Source: an uncultured Bacteroidales bacterium
GTDB taxonomy: Bacteria; Bacteroidota; Bacteroidia; Bacteroidales; UBA932
DNA length: 41,809 nucleotides
Assembly (NCBI GenBank): GCA_900319975.1
Contig: ONQP01000010.1
Location: 1-41,809 of the forward strand
Direction: 5' to 3'
Part shown: positions 7,434 through 16,421 of the stretch, piece by piece
How the letters are laid out: each line of letters starts with the position of its first letter
How positions within the stretch are numbered: the stretch's first letter is position 1
Position numbers and translations under genes: made by a program
The notes under the pieces: generated by a model
The model's database searches: none
Told to the model about the DNA's origin: nothing
What the model saw: only the letters and a program-made list of their open reading frames with translations

Positions 7434-8654
7434 GTGAAAAGAAGAACTTACCTCATCCTGGCGCTTTGCCTTTCCGTTTTGTCATCCTGCGGCCCGCGTG
7501 GCCGTGTCATCGTCGGCCCCGTCGAGATTCTGCCCACTCCGCTGGTCGGATTCATCCCGGAATGCTTTGATGCCGACTCCACCCTGGTCCGTTCCGGCGA
7601 CTCCTTCACCGTCCTGATGAACCGTCTGGGACTTGGCGCGTCCGACGCCTATGCCCTCACGCAGCGCTGCGAAGGCGTCTTCGACGTCCGCAAGCTGCGC
7701 GCCGGCAATCCGGTGCAGGCCTATTACGAGACCGCCCCGGGCGGCTCCAGGAGGCTCTGCTATGTCGTATATGCGGAGGACCGGGTCCATTCCACCGTGT
7801 TTCAGTGCGCGGATTCCCTTGCCGTCTGGCGGGTGGAGAAGCCCGTGGAGCACCGGCGGCGCGTCACGGACGTAACCATCAACAGTTCCCTCTGGAACGA
7901 CATGATCGCCGCAGGGGGCTCCCCCAACCTGATCATGACCCTGGCCGACATCTATCAGTGGAGCGTCAACTTCTTCACGCTGCAGAAGAAAGACCGGTTC
8001 CGGATGATCTATACCGAAAGCGTCTGCGAAGGCGATGTGGTCGGCATCGACACGGTGCATTTCTGCCTCTTCAACGCCGCGGCGGGCAAGGAAGTCGCGG
8101 CGGTCCGTTTCGACACGGGCGAGGGCGGCCGCAGCACTTACTGGGACAAGGGCGGCGAGAGCCTCAAGCGGATGTTCCTCAAGGCTCCGCTCAAGTACAA
8201 CCGCATCAGCAGCCGGTTCTCCTATGCGCGCAAGCATCCTGTGACCGGCAAGGTCAAGGCCCACACCGCCGTGGACTATGCCGCGCCTACGGGCACGCCC
8301 GTCCACGCCATCGGCGACGGCACGGTGATGCGCATCGGCTGGGATGCCGGCGGCGGTGGCAACCGGATCCGCCTCAAGCACGCCCGCGGCTACGAGACCA
8401 GCTACATGCACCTGTCCAAGTATGCCCCCGGCCTCAAGGTCGGCTCGCACGTCTCGCAGGGCCAGCTGATCGGCTATGTCGGCGCCACCGGCACGGCCAC
8501 GGGCCCGCACCTCGACTTCCGCGTGTTCCAGAACGGCAAGGCCATAGACCCGCTGTCGCTCAACTCCCCCGCCTCCGAGCCGCTGGACAAGAAATATCTG
8601 GAGAGATTCAACGCCATCTACGACCAATACATGGCAGAACTCAATGGAAATTAA
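7434..8654 (+). CDS. M23 family (LytM-like) peptidoglycan endopeptidase lipoprotein
   Basis: The start is GTG at 7434, giving 406 residues and a lipobox 'SVLSSC' (Cys19). An OapA/LysM-like segment ('LVRSGDSFTVLMNRLG') spans about 50-100. The C-terminal M23 domain has HTAVD (His277, Asp281), 'YMHLS' (His326) and 'GPHLDFRV' at 357-364. In classic LytM the last motif is H-L-H, and the second His binds zinc. Here it is Asp361, so the metal site would be His-Asp-Asp. My recollection is that some Bacteroidota M23 proteins share this HLD form. Predicted to cut peptide cross-links from the periplasm. It overlaps trmO by 11 bases. Confidence 0.88.
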   Translation: MKRRTYLILALCLSVLSSCGPRGRVIVGPVEILPTPLVGFIPECFDADSTLVRSGDSFTVLMNRLGLGASDAYALTQRCEGVFDVRKLRAGNPVQAYYETAPGGSRRLCYVVYAEDRVHSTVFQCADSLAVWRVEKPVEHRRRVTDVTINSSLWNDMIAAGGSPNLIMTLADIYQWSVNFFTLQKKDRFRMIYTESVCEGDVVGIDTVHFCLFNAAAGKEVAAVRFDTGEGGRSTYWDKGGESLKRMFLKAPLKYNRISSRFSYARKHPVTGKVKAHTAVDYAAPTGTPVHAIGDGTVMRIGWDAGGGGNRIRLKHARGYETSYMHLSKYAPGLKVGSHVSQGQLIGYVGATGTATGPHLDFRVFQNGKAIDPLSLNSPASEPLDKKYLERFNAIYDQYMAELNGN

Positions 8655-9318
8655 ACCCGTAGCTTACTTCCGCGCGCCGATGTCCGAGAAATTCGGGCTG
8701 CCGCGCCAGGCCGGCGTGGCGGGCTCGCTCCGCGGGACCGTGGTCCTGGAGCCCGAATACCGCAGCCCCGACGCCCTGCGCGGCCTGGAAGATTTCGACT
8801 ATGTCTGGCTCCTCTGGGAGTTCCATCTCAACCGGGAGACCGCATCCGGGAGCCTGACCGTCCGGCCGCCCCGGCTGGGCGGCAACGAGCGCGTCGGCGT
8901 GTTCGCCTCGCGCTCGCCCTACCGCCCCAACCGCCTGGGTCTGAGCTCGGTGCGCGTCGAGTCCGTGGACGCCGCCAAGGGCGAAATCCGCGTCCTCGGC
9001 GCCGACCTGGCGGACGGCACCCCCATCTACGACATCAAGCCCTACGTCGCCTATGCGGACAGCCATCCCGGCGTGCGCAGCGGCTTCGTGGACGGTCACG
9101 AATGGAAGCCCCTGGATGTCAGGCTGCCCAAAGAATTCTTCCCTTATTTCTCGCCGGACCACATCGACGGTCTCTTCGAGATCCTCGCGCAGGATCCCCG
9201 GCCGCAGTACCAGGACGACCCGGAACGAATTTACGGCCTCCTGTACGAAGGCCGTAATATCAAGTTCAAGGTCGCGGACGGCGTGCTTACCGTCGTCGCC
9301 GTCGAGCGGACGTCGTAG
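8644..9318 (+). CDS. trmO: tRNA (N6-threonylcarbamoyladenosine-37-N6)-methyltransferase TrmO
   Basis: TrmO uses S-adenosylmethionine to methylate the t6A37 base of certain tRNAs. The 224-residue protein starts with 'MEIKPVAYFRAPMSEKFGLPRQ', the usual N-terminal strand. It then shows 'VGVFASRSPYRPNRLGLSSV' near residue 90 and 'IYDIKPYVAYADS' near 125, both signatures of the TsaA/YaeB/TrmO beta-barrel fold. The C-terminal 'DPRPQYQDD...YGLLYEGRNIKFKV' is also typical. The start codon lies inside the end of the M23 gene, so translation is probably coupled. Convergent with the next gene with a 9-base gap and no visible terminator. Confidence 0.92.
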   Translation: MEIKPVAYFRAPMSEKFGLPRQAGVAGSLRGTVVLEPEYRSPDALRGLEDFDYVWLLWEFHLNRETASGSLTVRPPRLGGNERVGVFASRSPYRPNRLGLSSVRVESVDAAKGEIRVLGADLADGTPIYDIKPYVAYADSHPGVRSGFVDGHEWKPLDVRLPKEFFPYFSPDHIDGLFEILAQDPRPQYQDDPERIYGLLYEGRNIKFKVADGVLTVVAVERTS

Positions 9319-9327
9319 GGTTCTCCC

Positions 9328-10407
9328 CTACCAGTTCTTGCGATCGAAAGTCCACTGCGGGAAGAAAGCCTTCCCGTAGGCGTCGTTCATGAAGAGCGCG
9401 GAGTCGGAGATCATCCCCTTCAGCTGCCAGTTCAGCCACGTCCGGGCCACGACGGCGTAGGCGCCGGCGTTCTTCTCGTAGTAGGTGCCGTGGTGGCCGT
9501 CCAGCGTGGAAATCTTGACCACGGGGATGTTGTCCGCGATGAGGCCCCAGTCGCCGTTGGCATTGGGGTAGGCCGCGTCGGCCGTGCCGCCGTTGAGATA
9601 CAGCATCGGGGCGTGGAGATTGGCGAGCGACTTCTTGGAGGCGCCGGCCATCGACATCTCGCCCATGCCCGAGTTGAAAAGCATGCAGGTCTTGATGCGC
9701 GGGTCGTGCGCGACGGCCAACACCTGGGCGCCGCCGCAGGACTGCCCCATCGCCGCGACCTTCTCCAGGTCGATCAGGTGGTAGTATTCGCTCTCCTCGT
9801 CGGCGTCCTGTCCGGTAAGCCAGTCGAGGGCCTCCAGCATCTGGCGGGCATAGGTCGCCGTCGCCGGCTGCTGCACGGTCACGACCGGTTTTTTGTTCTT
9901 CTTCTTTTTGGCAGCGGCAGCGGCAGCCTTCCGGGCCGCTTCACGCTCTGCTTCAATCGCCGCCTTCTCCTCCGCTGTATACGGCGTCAGGCGCTCTCCG
10001 TTACCCATGATGGCAAATTCCTTGGTCTCGGGATACCAGCCGCGGACGACGCCCTTCCACTGGGCGTAGAAGGCCTCGTCCGGCATGTCCATATAAGGGC
10101 CGATCGCCAGGACGATGTAGCCGTAGGAGGCGACATCGCTGAGGAGACGGCTCATCTCGAGGCTGTTGTTGGCGCAGGCGCCGTTGGCATAGAGCAGCAC
10201 GGGAATCTTGCCGTTCTCGGCCACGTAGGCCTTGAGGTTCTCCGGCCGGTAAATCATGTGGGTCGGCAGGCTCTTGTCGCCGATGGCGACGGACTTGAAG
10301 GGGCCGGTGCCACCGTCTTCGATGACCTGGGATCGCTCCGTCTGCGCGAAGCAGCACATGCCCGTGGCCAGCGCCACGGCGAATGCGAGGATTTTCTTGG
10401 CGTTCAT
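9328..10407 (-). CDS. secreted alpha/beta-hydrolase
   Basis: A 359-residue protein with a type I signal peptide ('FAVALATGMCCFA'). The hydrolase triad is visible: nucleophile Ser223 in 'GQSCGG', a likely acid Asp277 in 'NGGTADAAY', and His305/306 in 'DGHHGTY'. The layout resembles cutinase/PETase-like and dienelactone-hydrolase-like esterases. An unusual low-complexity stretch of Glu, Ala and Lys (about residues 146-173, including six Ala then four Lys) interrupts the fold between strands and is probably a surface linker. Substrate unknown. It is the last gene of the glycine-cleavage run, 27 bases after nnrD. Confidence 0.8.
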   Translation of the reverse strand: MNAKKILAFAVALATGMCCFAQTERSQVIEDGGTGPFKSVAIGDKSLPTHMIYRPENLKAYVAENGKIPVLLYANGACANNSLEMSRLLSDVASYGYIVLAIGPYMDMPDEAFYAQWKGVVRGWYPETKEFAIMGNGERLTPYTAEEKAAIEAEREAARKAAAAAAKKKKNKKPVVTVQQPATATYARQMLEALDWLTGQDADEESEYYHLIDLEKVAAMGQSCGGAQVLAVAHDPRIKTCMLFNSGMGEMSMAGASKKSLANLHAPMLYLNGGTADAAYPNANGDWGLIADNIPVVKISTLDGHHGTYYEKNAGAYAVVARTWLNWQLKGMISDSALFMNDAYGKAFFPQWTFDRKNW

Positions 10408-10434
10408 GTTATCAATTGGATTGGTTGCTCTTTT

Positions 10435-11283
10435 TTATTGTTCGAGGGCCTTGAAGCCCAGGTACAGCGCGTCCACGAGGTCGCGGCTGCTGTAGGCCTC
10501 GGCGGTGCAGCGCTCCGTCAGTGCATCCCCGGCGTAGCCGTGGATCCAGACGGCGAGCGCCGCGGCCTCGATGGCATTGTAGCCGCGGGCGATCAGGCCG
10601 CCCAGCAGGCCGGTCAGCACGTCGCCGCTGCCGCCCTTCGCCATGCCGGCGTTGCCGGTGGTATTGACGAAACGCTCCCCGGAAGGCGTGTAGATCCGGG
10701 TATGGAAACCCTTGGACACGAGCACGCAGCCGGTCCGGCGGCAGAGCGCGAAGATGGCTTCTTCACGCGCCTCGGGGCTGTCCCAGCTGATCAGGCGCAT
10801 CAGCTCGCCTTCGTGGGGCGTCATCACGGACCCGGCCGGAATCTCGTCCTGCAGCTTGGGATTCTGCGACAGAAGCCCGAGCGCGTCAGCGTCCAGGACC
10901 ATCGGAATATCCTCCTCCTGCGCCCTCGCAAGAAGCTTTCCGAAAGCTTTCGCGGTGGCCTCGGCCAGGCCCAGGCCGGGGCCGACGGCGATGGCGCCGA
11001 AGCGCATCAGGCCTTCCGGGATGCGGCTGAAGCAGGTGCCAGGATCCAGCGAGAACATCGCCGAAGGGCAGGAGTCGACGGTCGCCTGTACGGCATATGC
11101 CGTGGAATGGAGGGTGACGAGACCGCAGCCGGAATGCAGCGCGGCCCCCGTGGCGAGCACGGCCGCGCCGGGCATGGTCTGGCAGCCGCTCACGAGCAGC
11201 AGATGTCCATACTGGCCTTTGTGGCTGTCGTCCGGGCGGGTCTTCAGCAACGGACGGAGGAATGCGGGATCGATGTTCGTCAT
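10435..11283 (-). CDS. nnrD: ADP/ATP-dependent NAD(P)HX dehydratase NnrD (single domain)
   Basis: NnrD repairs hydrated NADH and NADPH. The 282-residue ribokinase-like fold shows 'SHKGQYGHLLLVSG' at 20-33, 'VGPGLG', 'VLDADALGLL', 'MTPHEGE' and 'NTTGNAGMAKGGSGDVLTG', the nucleotide-phosphate binding loop with catalytic Asp. In many bacteria this domain is fused to the NnrE epimerase; here only the dehydratase part is present. It sits between the DUF5715 lipoprotein and the hydrolase on one transcript. Confidence 0.92.
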   Translation of the reverse strand: MTNIDPAFLRPLLKTRPDDSHKGQYGHLLLVSGCQTMPGAAVLATGAALHSGCGLVTLHSTAYAVQATVDSCPSAMFSLDPGTCFSRIPEGLMRFGAIAVGPGLGLAEATAKAFGKLLARAQEEDIPMVLDADALGLLSQNPKLQDEIPAGSVMTPHEGELMRLISWDSPEAREEAIFALCRRTGCVLVSKGFHTRIYTPSGERFVNTTGNAGMAKGGSGDVLTGLLGGLIARGYNAIEAAALAVWIHGYAGDALTERCTAEAYSSRDLVDALYLGFKALEQ

Positions 11284-11302
11284 GGTACCTATCTTTTATC
11301 GG

Positions 11303-12106
11303 TTACTGGCAGGCGGTGATGTGGAAGCAGTGCTCCTTCTTCTCGTATTTGGCGAGGATGCGGCCGGCGGCCTTCTCGTCACGCAGCACTTCGGCCAGGA
11401 CCTTGGTCAGCTCGAAGGGCTGCATGAATTCGTCGGTCTCCACGTCGCGGTGATAGCGGGTGTAGGTGATGTCGAAGGTCGTGCCGAAGCAGTGGGCGGA
11501 GTTGTCGCTGGCGTTGGGGTTGCCGCTCTTGCGCAGGCGCGTGACGTCCTCCTCCGTGCGGAGCACCGAGGAGACGACGAGCTTGTAGAGCGGGAACTGC
11601 TTGCGCGCCAGCGAGTCGTGGAAGGCGCGTGCGATGTGGTTGAGTTCGCGGGCGGCGTTGCCGGTCAGGTAAGGGACCGAGTAGCGCAGCTCGTCCAGGA
11701 CGAGGTAGTCGGAATCGTCGATCCGGGTCAGCAGGGACGTGTTGATGTCGTCCCGCTTCTCCGGGATCTTCTTCAGGCCGACCGCCCTGGCCTTCTCCAG
11801 ATGCACGTCGTTGACGTCGTCGAACATCTTGGCATAAGGCATCCGCGGGGTGTAGTAGATGATTTCCCGGGCCGTGACTTCGCCGAGCCCGTCCACGTCG
11901 TCTTCCGCCTGCAAAGTCTCCGGCACGTCCGGCTCCCCTGCCTCTTCCTGCAGGATCTCCTGCGGTTCCGTCTGCTCCACGCGGGCTTTCTTCTCTTTCG
12001 GCTCGCGCTCCACCTTGCTGCATCCGCCGCCCACCAGGAGTCCCATCAGGAACCCCAGGATGAACGGCATCAGCAATATGATTAAAACTTTTTTCCTTTT
12101 TGTCAT
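11303..12106 (-). CDS. DUF5715 / M15-like peptidase, membrane-anchored
   Basis: A 267-residue protein with a positively charged start, one hydrophobic helix (7-28) and a Cys29 after 'LVGGG' that could be a lipobox. An acidic Glu-rich linker follows (32-70). The C-terminal domain has the zinc layout of M15 D-Ala-D-Ala carboxypeptidases: 'SAHCFGTTFD' (His205, Asp212) and 'EHCFHI' (His259, His262), preceded by 'SSVLRTEEDVTRLR', the conserved Arg-containing strand. This fits Bacteroidota DUF5715. Likely peptidoglycan-processing, inferred from the fold. Its start overlaps the gcvPB stop by one base (TGATG), which suggests coupled translation. Confidence 0.8.
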   Translation of the reverse strand: MTKRKKVLIILLMPFILGFLMGLLVGGGCSKVEREPKEKKARVEQTEPQEILQEEAGEPDVPETLQAEDDVDGLGEVTAREIIYYTPRMPYAKMFDDVNDVHLEKARAVGLKKIPEKRDDINTSLLTRIDDSDYLVLDELRYSVPYLTGNAARELNHIARAFHDSLARKQFPLYKLVVSSVLRTEEDVTRLRKSGNPNASDNSAHCFGTTFDITYTRYHRDVETDEFMQPFELTKVLAEVLRDEKAAGRILAKYEKKEHCFHITACQ

Positions 12107-13578
12107 CAGTATTTCAAAATCGGCTGCCGGGCGGCGGTCGTCTCATCGGGACGGCCGATCGGCGTGTTGTGCGGTGCCGCGTGCAGCATCTCCGGGTCGG
12201 CCTTGGCCTCTTCGGCGATCCGGCGCATCACGGCGATGAACGCGTCCAGCGTCTCCAGCGACTCCGTCTCCGTGGGCTCGATCATGATGGCCTGGTGGAA
12301 GAGGAGCGGGAAATAGATGGTCGGCGCGTGGAAGCCGTAGTCGAGCAGGCGCTTGGCGACGTCGAGCGTCGACACGCCGTTCGGCTCCAGCAGGCCGTCG
12401 AAGACGAATTCGTGCTTGCACACCGTCGGGATGGGCAGCTTGTAGCAGTCCTTGAGGGATTCCTTGATGTAGTTGGCGCCCAGCGTGGCCAGCTTGCCGG
12501 CCATCTTGATGTTCTCGCGGCCGAGCATCAGGATGTAGGCGTAGGCCCGCAGGATGATGCCGAAATTGCCGTGGAAGCCGCTCACGCGCGGGATATGCAG
12601 GAACGGGACGACCTTGTCGGACACGCCGACCGGGCCGCTGCCGGGACCGCCGCCGCCGTGGGGCGTCGAGAAGGTCTTGTGGAGATTGAGGTGCATGATG
12701 TCGAAGCCCATGTCGCCCGGCCGGACCATGCCCAGGAGCGGGTTCATGTTGGCACCGTCGTAGTAGAGCAGGCCGCCGCAGGCGTGGACGAGTTCGGCGA
12801 TCTCCTTGATGTCGCGCTCGAACAGGCCGAGGGTGTTGGGGTTCGTCATCATGATGCCGGCGATGTCCGGACCGAGGAGCGGCTTGAGGTCTTCGACGTC
12901 CACGAGGCCGTTCTCCTTGGACTTGACGACCACGATGTCCAGGCCGCAGACGGCTGCGGAAGCCGGATTGGTGCCGTGGGCGCTGTCAGGGACGATGACC
13001 TTGGTGCGGGCGGTGTCGCCGCGGCTCATGTGGTATTCGCGCATCAGCATCAGGCCGGTGAGCTCGCCGTGGGCGCCGGCGCAGGGCAGGAAGGTGAAGT
13101 GTTTCATGCCCGTGATGGCGGCCAGGGCCTTGTCCATGGCGACGTAGATCGCGAGGGCGCCCTGCGTGGTGGTCTCCGGCTGGAGCGGGTGCAGGCCCAG
13201 GAATGCGGGCATGTTGGCGATTTCCTCGTTGATCTTGGGGTTGTATTTCATCGTGCAGGATCCGAGCGGATAGAAGCCCGTATCCACGCCGAAGTTCATC
13301 TGGGACAGATTTGTATAATGTCTGACGACATCGACTTCACTGACCTCCGGAAGATCCAGTTTGCTTTCTCTCCACACGATGCTGCTCTTTGCCGAGCAGC
13401 AGCTGCCCTCCTGAAACCCTGCCACCCTCGGCATGGTAAGAGGGGGGACCGCAAGCGACGCGCAGTGGTGGGGTCCGGCGGAGCCGGACGTTTCGGGAGG
13501 GCAGGCTGCTGTCGGCAGGGAATAACCAGTCCTACCGGGTTTGGAGAGTTCGAAAATGAGTTTGTCGTAGTATTTCAT
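12106..13578 (-). CDS. gcvPB: glycine dehydrogenase (decarboxylating) subunit 2, with in-frame repeat insertion
   Basis: The PLP-binding half of the split P-protein, which decarboxylates glycine and passes aminomethyl to GcvH. PLP would attach to Lys301 in '[19 protein letters not shown]'; '[12 protein letters not shown]' and 'PNTLGLF' are also intact. The start ATG 13578 has a strong AAAGGAGG ribosome site and begins the family-typical '[17 protein letters not shown]'. Between GYSLP (18-22) and '[17 protein letters not shown]' lie 53 residues, against 24 in the B. subtilis protein as I recall it. The excess corresponds to a 102-bp inverted-repeat element (13403-13504), read as Pro/Ser/Cys/His-rich residues 26-59. 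The frame is preserved, so the gene is probably functional. Confidence 0.93.
   Translation of the reverse strand: MKYYDKLIFELSKPGRTGYSLPTAACPPETSGSAGPHHCASLAVPPLTMPRVAGFQEGSCCSAKSSIVWRESKLDLPEVSEVDVVRHYTNLSQMNFGVDTGFYPLGSCTMKYNPKINEEIANMPAFLGLHPLQPETTTQGALAIYVAMDKALAAITGMKHFTFLPCAGAHGELTGLMLMREYHMSRGDTARTKVIVPDSAHGTNPASAAVCGLDIVVVKSKENGLVDVEDLKPLLGPDIAGIMMTNPNTLGLFERDIKEIAELVHACGGLLYYDGANMNPLLGMVRPGDMGFDIMHLNLHKTFSTPHGGGGPGSGPVGVSDKVVPFLHIPRVSGFHGNFGIILRAYAYILMLGRENIKMAGKLATLGANYIKESLKDCYKLPIPTVCKHEFVFDGLLEPNGVSTLDVAKRLLDYGFHAPTIYFPLLFHQAIMIEPTETESLETLDAFIAVMRRIAEEAKADPEMLHAAPHNTPIGRPDETTAARQPILKY
13403..13504. repeat. 102-bp inverted-repeat element inserted in gcvPB
   Basis: The ends are a 15-bp inverted repeat with one mismatch: 13403-13417 (ctgccctcctgaaac) against the complement of 13490-13504 (ctgccctcccgaaac). 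Including one indel, the symmetry extends to about 13394-13513. Inside are a perfect hairpin (13473-13479 with 13483-13489, 3-base loop) and a second 5-bp stem (13425-13429 with 13440-13444), so the folded strand could look like a small cloverleaf. The length is 34 codons and it has no stop codon in the gcvPB frame. It occurs once in this window. It is likely a member of a dispersed non-coding repeat family, but copy number must be tested in the full genome. Confidence 0.75.
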
Positions 13579-13586
13579 ATCCTTAC

Positions 13587-13594
13587 CCTCCTTT
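13587..13594 (-). promoter_or_regulatory. strong Shine-Dalgarno site of gcvPB
   Basis: AAAGGAGG on the minus strand sits 8 bases before the gcvPB ATG and overlaps the gcvPA stop. Such a perfect anti-16S match is unusual among the genes of this window, and it fixes the start upstream of the repeat insertion. Confidence 0.75.
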
Positions 13595-14897
13595 AGATTG
13601 ATTTGACGATTTCGACGATGCGGTCCATCTCCTCGCGGGTGTGCTTCTCCGTGACGCAGAAGGTCACGTAGCCGTCCTCCGTCTGGAGGCCGGCGAAGAA
13701 GCCCGCGTCGAGCAGCGCCTGCTGCATCTTCTCCACGTCGCAGAGCGGCTTGAGGCAGAATTCCTTCAGGAACTCCCCGTCGAAGACCTGCTCGAACTTG
13801 CCCGTGGCGAGCAGCTGGTCGTGCAGATAGTGGGCCCCCTCGTAGCAGAGGGCATTGAGCTTGCGCATGCCCTCGGGACCCATCAGGGACAGGTACACCG
13901 TGCACCAGAGCGCCATCAGCGACTCGTTGGAGCAGATGTTGGAAGTGGCCTTCTCGCGGCGGATGTGCTGCTCGCGCGCCTGCAGGGTCAGGACGTAGCA
14001 GCGCTTGCCGGAGGCGTCGGTGGTCTGGCCGACGATGCGGCCCGGGAGCTTGCGCATCAGGGCCGTGGTGCAGGCCATGAAGCCCACGTACGGACCGCCG
14101 AAGCAGAGCGGAATGCCGAGCGACTGGCCGTCGCCCACGGCGATGTCGGCCCCCCACTCCGCCGGGCTCTTGACCACGGCGAGGGCGGACGGGTCGCAAT
14201 ATTCGACGAGCAGCGCGCCCGCCTGGTGGACGAGGTCCGCCAGGCCGAGATGGCTCTCGATGATGCCGAAACGGTTGATGGACGGGACGATGACGCCCGC
14301 CAGGTCCAGCACGCCTTCAGCGACCTCCTCGGCCACCTTGTCCGTGACGACGACGTTGATGCCGGCGTACTTGGCGTAGGTGCGGATGGTATCGATCACG
14401 TGCGGCAGGAGCCGCGCGGACACGATCACGGAATTGCGCTTCTTGGTGCTGGCCACGCACATGCGCATCGCCTCGGCGGCGGCCGTCGGGCCGTCGTACA
14501 TCGAGGCGTTGGCGCAGTCGAGGCCGGTCAGGCGGCAGATCATCGACTGCCACTCGAAGATATAGCGCAGCGTACCCTGCGAAATCTCGCACTGGTACGG
14601 CGTATAAGCGGTCAGGAATTCGCTCCGGGAGGTGATGTAAGGGATCACCGAAGGGACATAATGGTCGTATGCGCCCTGGCCGACGAACACCTTCAGGCGG
14701 GCGTTCTTGGCCGCCAGGCCCTCGAAAAAGTCACGAACCTGCTGTTCGCTCATCGCGGACGGCAGGTCGTACTCCCCCTTGTAGATAAAATCCGCGGGGA
14801 CATCGGCGTAGAGGTCGTCCAGCGACCCGACGCCGATCCTTTCGAGCATCACGCGGATATCTTCCCCGGTCTGGGGAAAATAGCTGAATGCTCCCAT
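13593..14897 (-). CDS. gcvPA: glycine dehydrogenase (decarboxylating) subunit 1
   Basis: The non-PLP half of the split P-protein of the glycine cleavage system, 434 residues, which pairs with GcvPB. It begins with '[19 protein letters not shown]', the usual N-terminal helix. It has '[39 protein letters not shown]' near residues 97-135 and '[10 protein letters not shown]...[11 protein letters not shown]' near 270-295, all strongly conserved family motifs. No anomaly is visible. It sits 4 bases after gcvH and 14 bases before gcvPB. Confidence 0.95.
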   Translation of the reverse strand: MGAFSYFPQTGEDIRVMLERIGVGSLDDLYADVPADFIYKGEYDLPSAMSEQQVRDFFEGLAAKNARLKVFVGQGAYDHYVPSVIPYITSRSEFLTAYTPYQCEISQGTLRYIFEWQSMICRLTGLDCANASMYDGPTAAAEAMRMCVASTKKRNSVIVSARLLPHVIDTIRTYAKYAGINVVVTDKVAEEVAEGVLDLAGVIVPSINRFGIIESHLGLADLVHQAGALLVEYCDPSALAVVKSPAEWGADIAVGDGQSLGIPLCFGGPYVGFMACTTALMRKLPGRIVGQTTDASGKRCYVLTLQAREQHIRREKATSNICSNESLMALWCTVYLSLMGPEGMRKLNALCYEGAHYLHDQLLATGKFEQVFDGEFLKEFCLKPLCDVEKMQQALLDAGFFAGLQTEDGYVTFCVTEKHTREEMDRIVEIVKSI

Positions 14898-14901
14898 ATT
14901 T

Positions 14902-15279
14902 TTATTTGGCTATGTTAGCGTAGGCAGATGCGTTCAGCAGGGCGTCGAGCTCCGAAGCGTCGGACATCTCGACCTTGATGATCCAGGCCTCGTAGGCGTC
15001 TTCGTTGATGAGTTCGGGCTTGTCCTCGAGCTCGTCGTTGCGGGCGATGACCTTGCCGGACACGGGCGCGATCAGCTCGCTGGAGGTCTTCACGCTCTCC
15101 AGGGCGCCGAAGTCGCTGCCGGCCTCGACCTCATCGTCGACGTCGGGCATTTCGACATAGGTGATGTCCCCCATCTCGCTCTGCGCGAAATCGGAAACGC
15201 CGATGATGGCCACGTTGCCATCCACTTTGACCCATTCGTGGGACTCGCTGTAGAGAAGTCCTTCTGCTATTTTGCTCAT
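14902..15279 (-). CDS. gcvH: glycine cleavage system H protein
   Basis: A 125-residue lipoyl carrier that shuttles the aminomethyl group from P- to T-protein. The lipoylation site is Lys64 in '[12 protein letters not shown]'; the more usual context is SVKAAS or SVKAVS. '[12 protein letters not shown]' at the N-terminus and 'ISDFAQ...[10 protein letters not shown]' (here VSDFAQ) are typical. It lies between gcvT and gcvPA on the same transcript. No lipoate ligase or synthase is visible in the window. Confidence 0.95.
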   Translation of the reverse strand: MSKIAEGLLYSESHEWVKVDGNVAIIGVSDFAQSEMGDITYVEMPDVDDEVEAGSDFGALESVKTSSELIAPVSGKVIARNDELEDKPELINEDAYEAWIIKVEMSDASELDALLNASAYANIAK

Positions 15280-15303
15280 ATGATTCAGTTAGTTGTGTGT
15301 TTG

Positions 15304-16407
15304 TTATTTCTTGTAGTTGGTCTGGTAGAAACGCTTCTTGACGACGACGCCGGGGAAGGTGTTCTTGCGGATGCGGACCCGGAGCGGGGTGCCGAGGGCC
15401 GCGTAGGCGCTGTCCACGAGGGCGAAGCAGATGCTCTTCTCCAGGGTGATGGAGTGGTAGCCCGTCGTCACGACGCCGACCTCCTTGCCGTCCTCCAGCT
15501 CCACGGGATAGCCGTGGCGCGGGACGGCCTTGTCGGCCAGCTCGATGCCCACCAGCTTGTGGGAGACGCCTTCCGCCTTCTGCGCGACGAGCGCTTCCTT
15601 GCCGATGAATTCGGGCTTGTCCAGCTTGCAGAACATCCCGAGCCCCGCCATGATCGGGGAGATGTCGGCGGTCAGCTCGTCGCCGTAGAGCGGCATGCCG
15701 GCCTCGAAGCGCAGCGTGTCGCGGCAGCCGAGCCCGCAGGGCTTGACGCCTGCCGCCATCAGCTGCTGCCAGTACTGGCGGATCTGGTCCGGCGCGGCGT
15801 AGATCTCGAAGCCGTCCTCGCCGGTATAGCCGGTGCGGCTGACGATCACGCGGCGGCCGTCGCGTTCTGCATCAAGGAAAGTATAGAAAGTCAGCGGAGC
15901 GGCCTCCGGGAAGCCCAGCGTGCCGCAGACGGCCTTCTCGGCCTCCGGCCCCTGGACGGCGATCTGCCCCCAGGCGTCGGACTGATTGTCGATCTTCACG
16001 TCGAAACCCTCGGACTGCTCCAGCATCCAGGCGTAATCCTTGTCGATGTTGGCGGCGTTGACCACCAGCAGATAGTGCTGCGGCTCGCGCTCGCGATAGA
16101 CCAGCAGGTCGTCCACCGTGCCGCCGTCGGAATAGAGCATCATCCCGTAGAGGATCTGCCCCGGAGCCATCGGACGGACATCGTTGGTGAAAATGTGGTT
16201 GACGAAGGATTCGGCATCGGGGCCGCTGATGAACACCTCGCCCATGTGCGAGACGTCGAAGACGCCGGCGGCCTGACGGACGGCATTGTGCTCGTCGATG
16301 ATGCCGCTGTACTGGATCGGCATGTCATAACCGGCAAAAGGGCTCATCTTGGCATGGAGCTCGACGTGGAGATCATGCAGACAAGTCATTTTCAGGAGAT
16401 TATCCAT
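15304..16407 (-). CDS. gcvT: aminomethyltransferase, glycine cleavage T protein
   Basis: GcvT transfers the methylene unit to tetrahydrofolate, releasing ammonia. The start at ATG 16407 gives 367 residues ('MDNLLKMTCLHDLHVELHAKM'); an upstream frame extension to 16551 reads into the preceding gene and was rejected. Family motifs: 'DVSHMGEV' near 50, 'GYTGEDGFEIY' near 193, 'GLGCRDTLRFEAGMPLYG' near 225, and the C-terminal barrel. It starts 14 bases after the unknown gene at 16422-16889, which is therefore the operon leader. Confidence 0.95.
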   Translation of the reverse strand: MDNLLKMTCLHDLHVELHAKMSPFAGYDMPIQYSGIIDEHNAVRQAAGVFDVSHMGEVFISGPDAESFVNHIFTNDVRPMAPGQILYGMMLYSDGGTVDDLLVYREREPQHYLLVVNAANIDKDYAWMLEQSEGFDVKIDNQSDAWGQIAVQGPEAEKAVCGTLGFPEAAPLTFYTFLDAERDGRRVIVSRTGYTGEDGFEIYAAPDQIRQYWQQLMAAGVKPCGLGCRDTLRFEAGMPLYGDELTADISPIMAGLGMFCKLDKPEFIGKEALVAQKAEGVSHKLVGIELADKAVPRHGYPVELEDGKEVGVVTTGYHSITLEKSICFALVDSAYAALGTPLRVRIRKNTFPGVVVKKRFYQTNYKK

Positions 16408-16421
16408 AAGGGTAGTTAGTG

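Noticed and set aside
9490..11319. 609-residue plus-strand frame across the hydrolase and nnrD
   Set aside because: It is antisense to two family-identified genes, with biased composition only.
13394..13513. tRNA or other structured RNA gene inside gcvPB
   Set aside because: The fold is hairpin-rich, but there is no T-loop, anticodon or CCA-like feature. The inverted-repeat-element explanation fits better.
13579..14199. N-terminal extension of gcvPB to 14199
   Set aside because: It runs in another frame through gcvPA. The strong ribosome site and family alignment fix the start at 13578.
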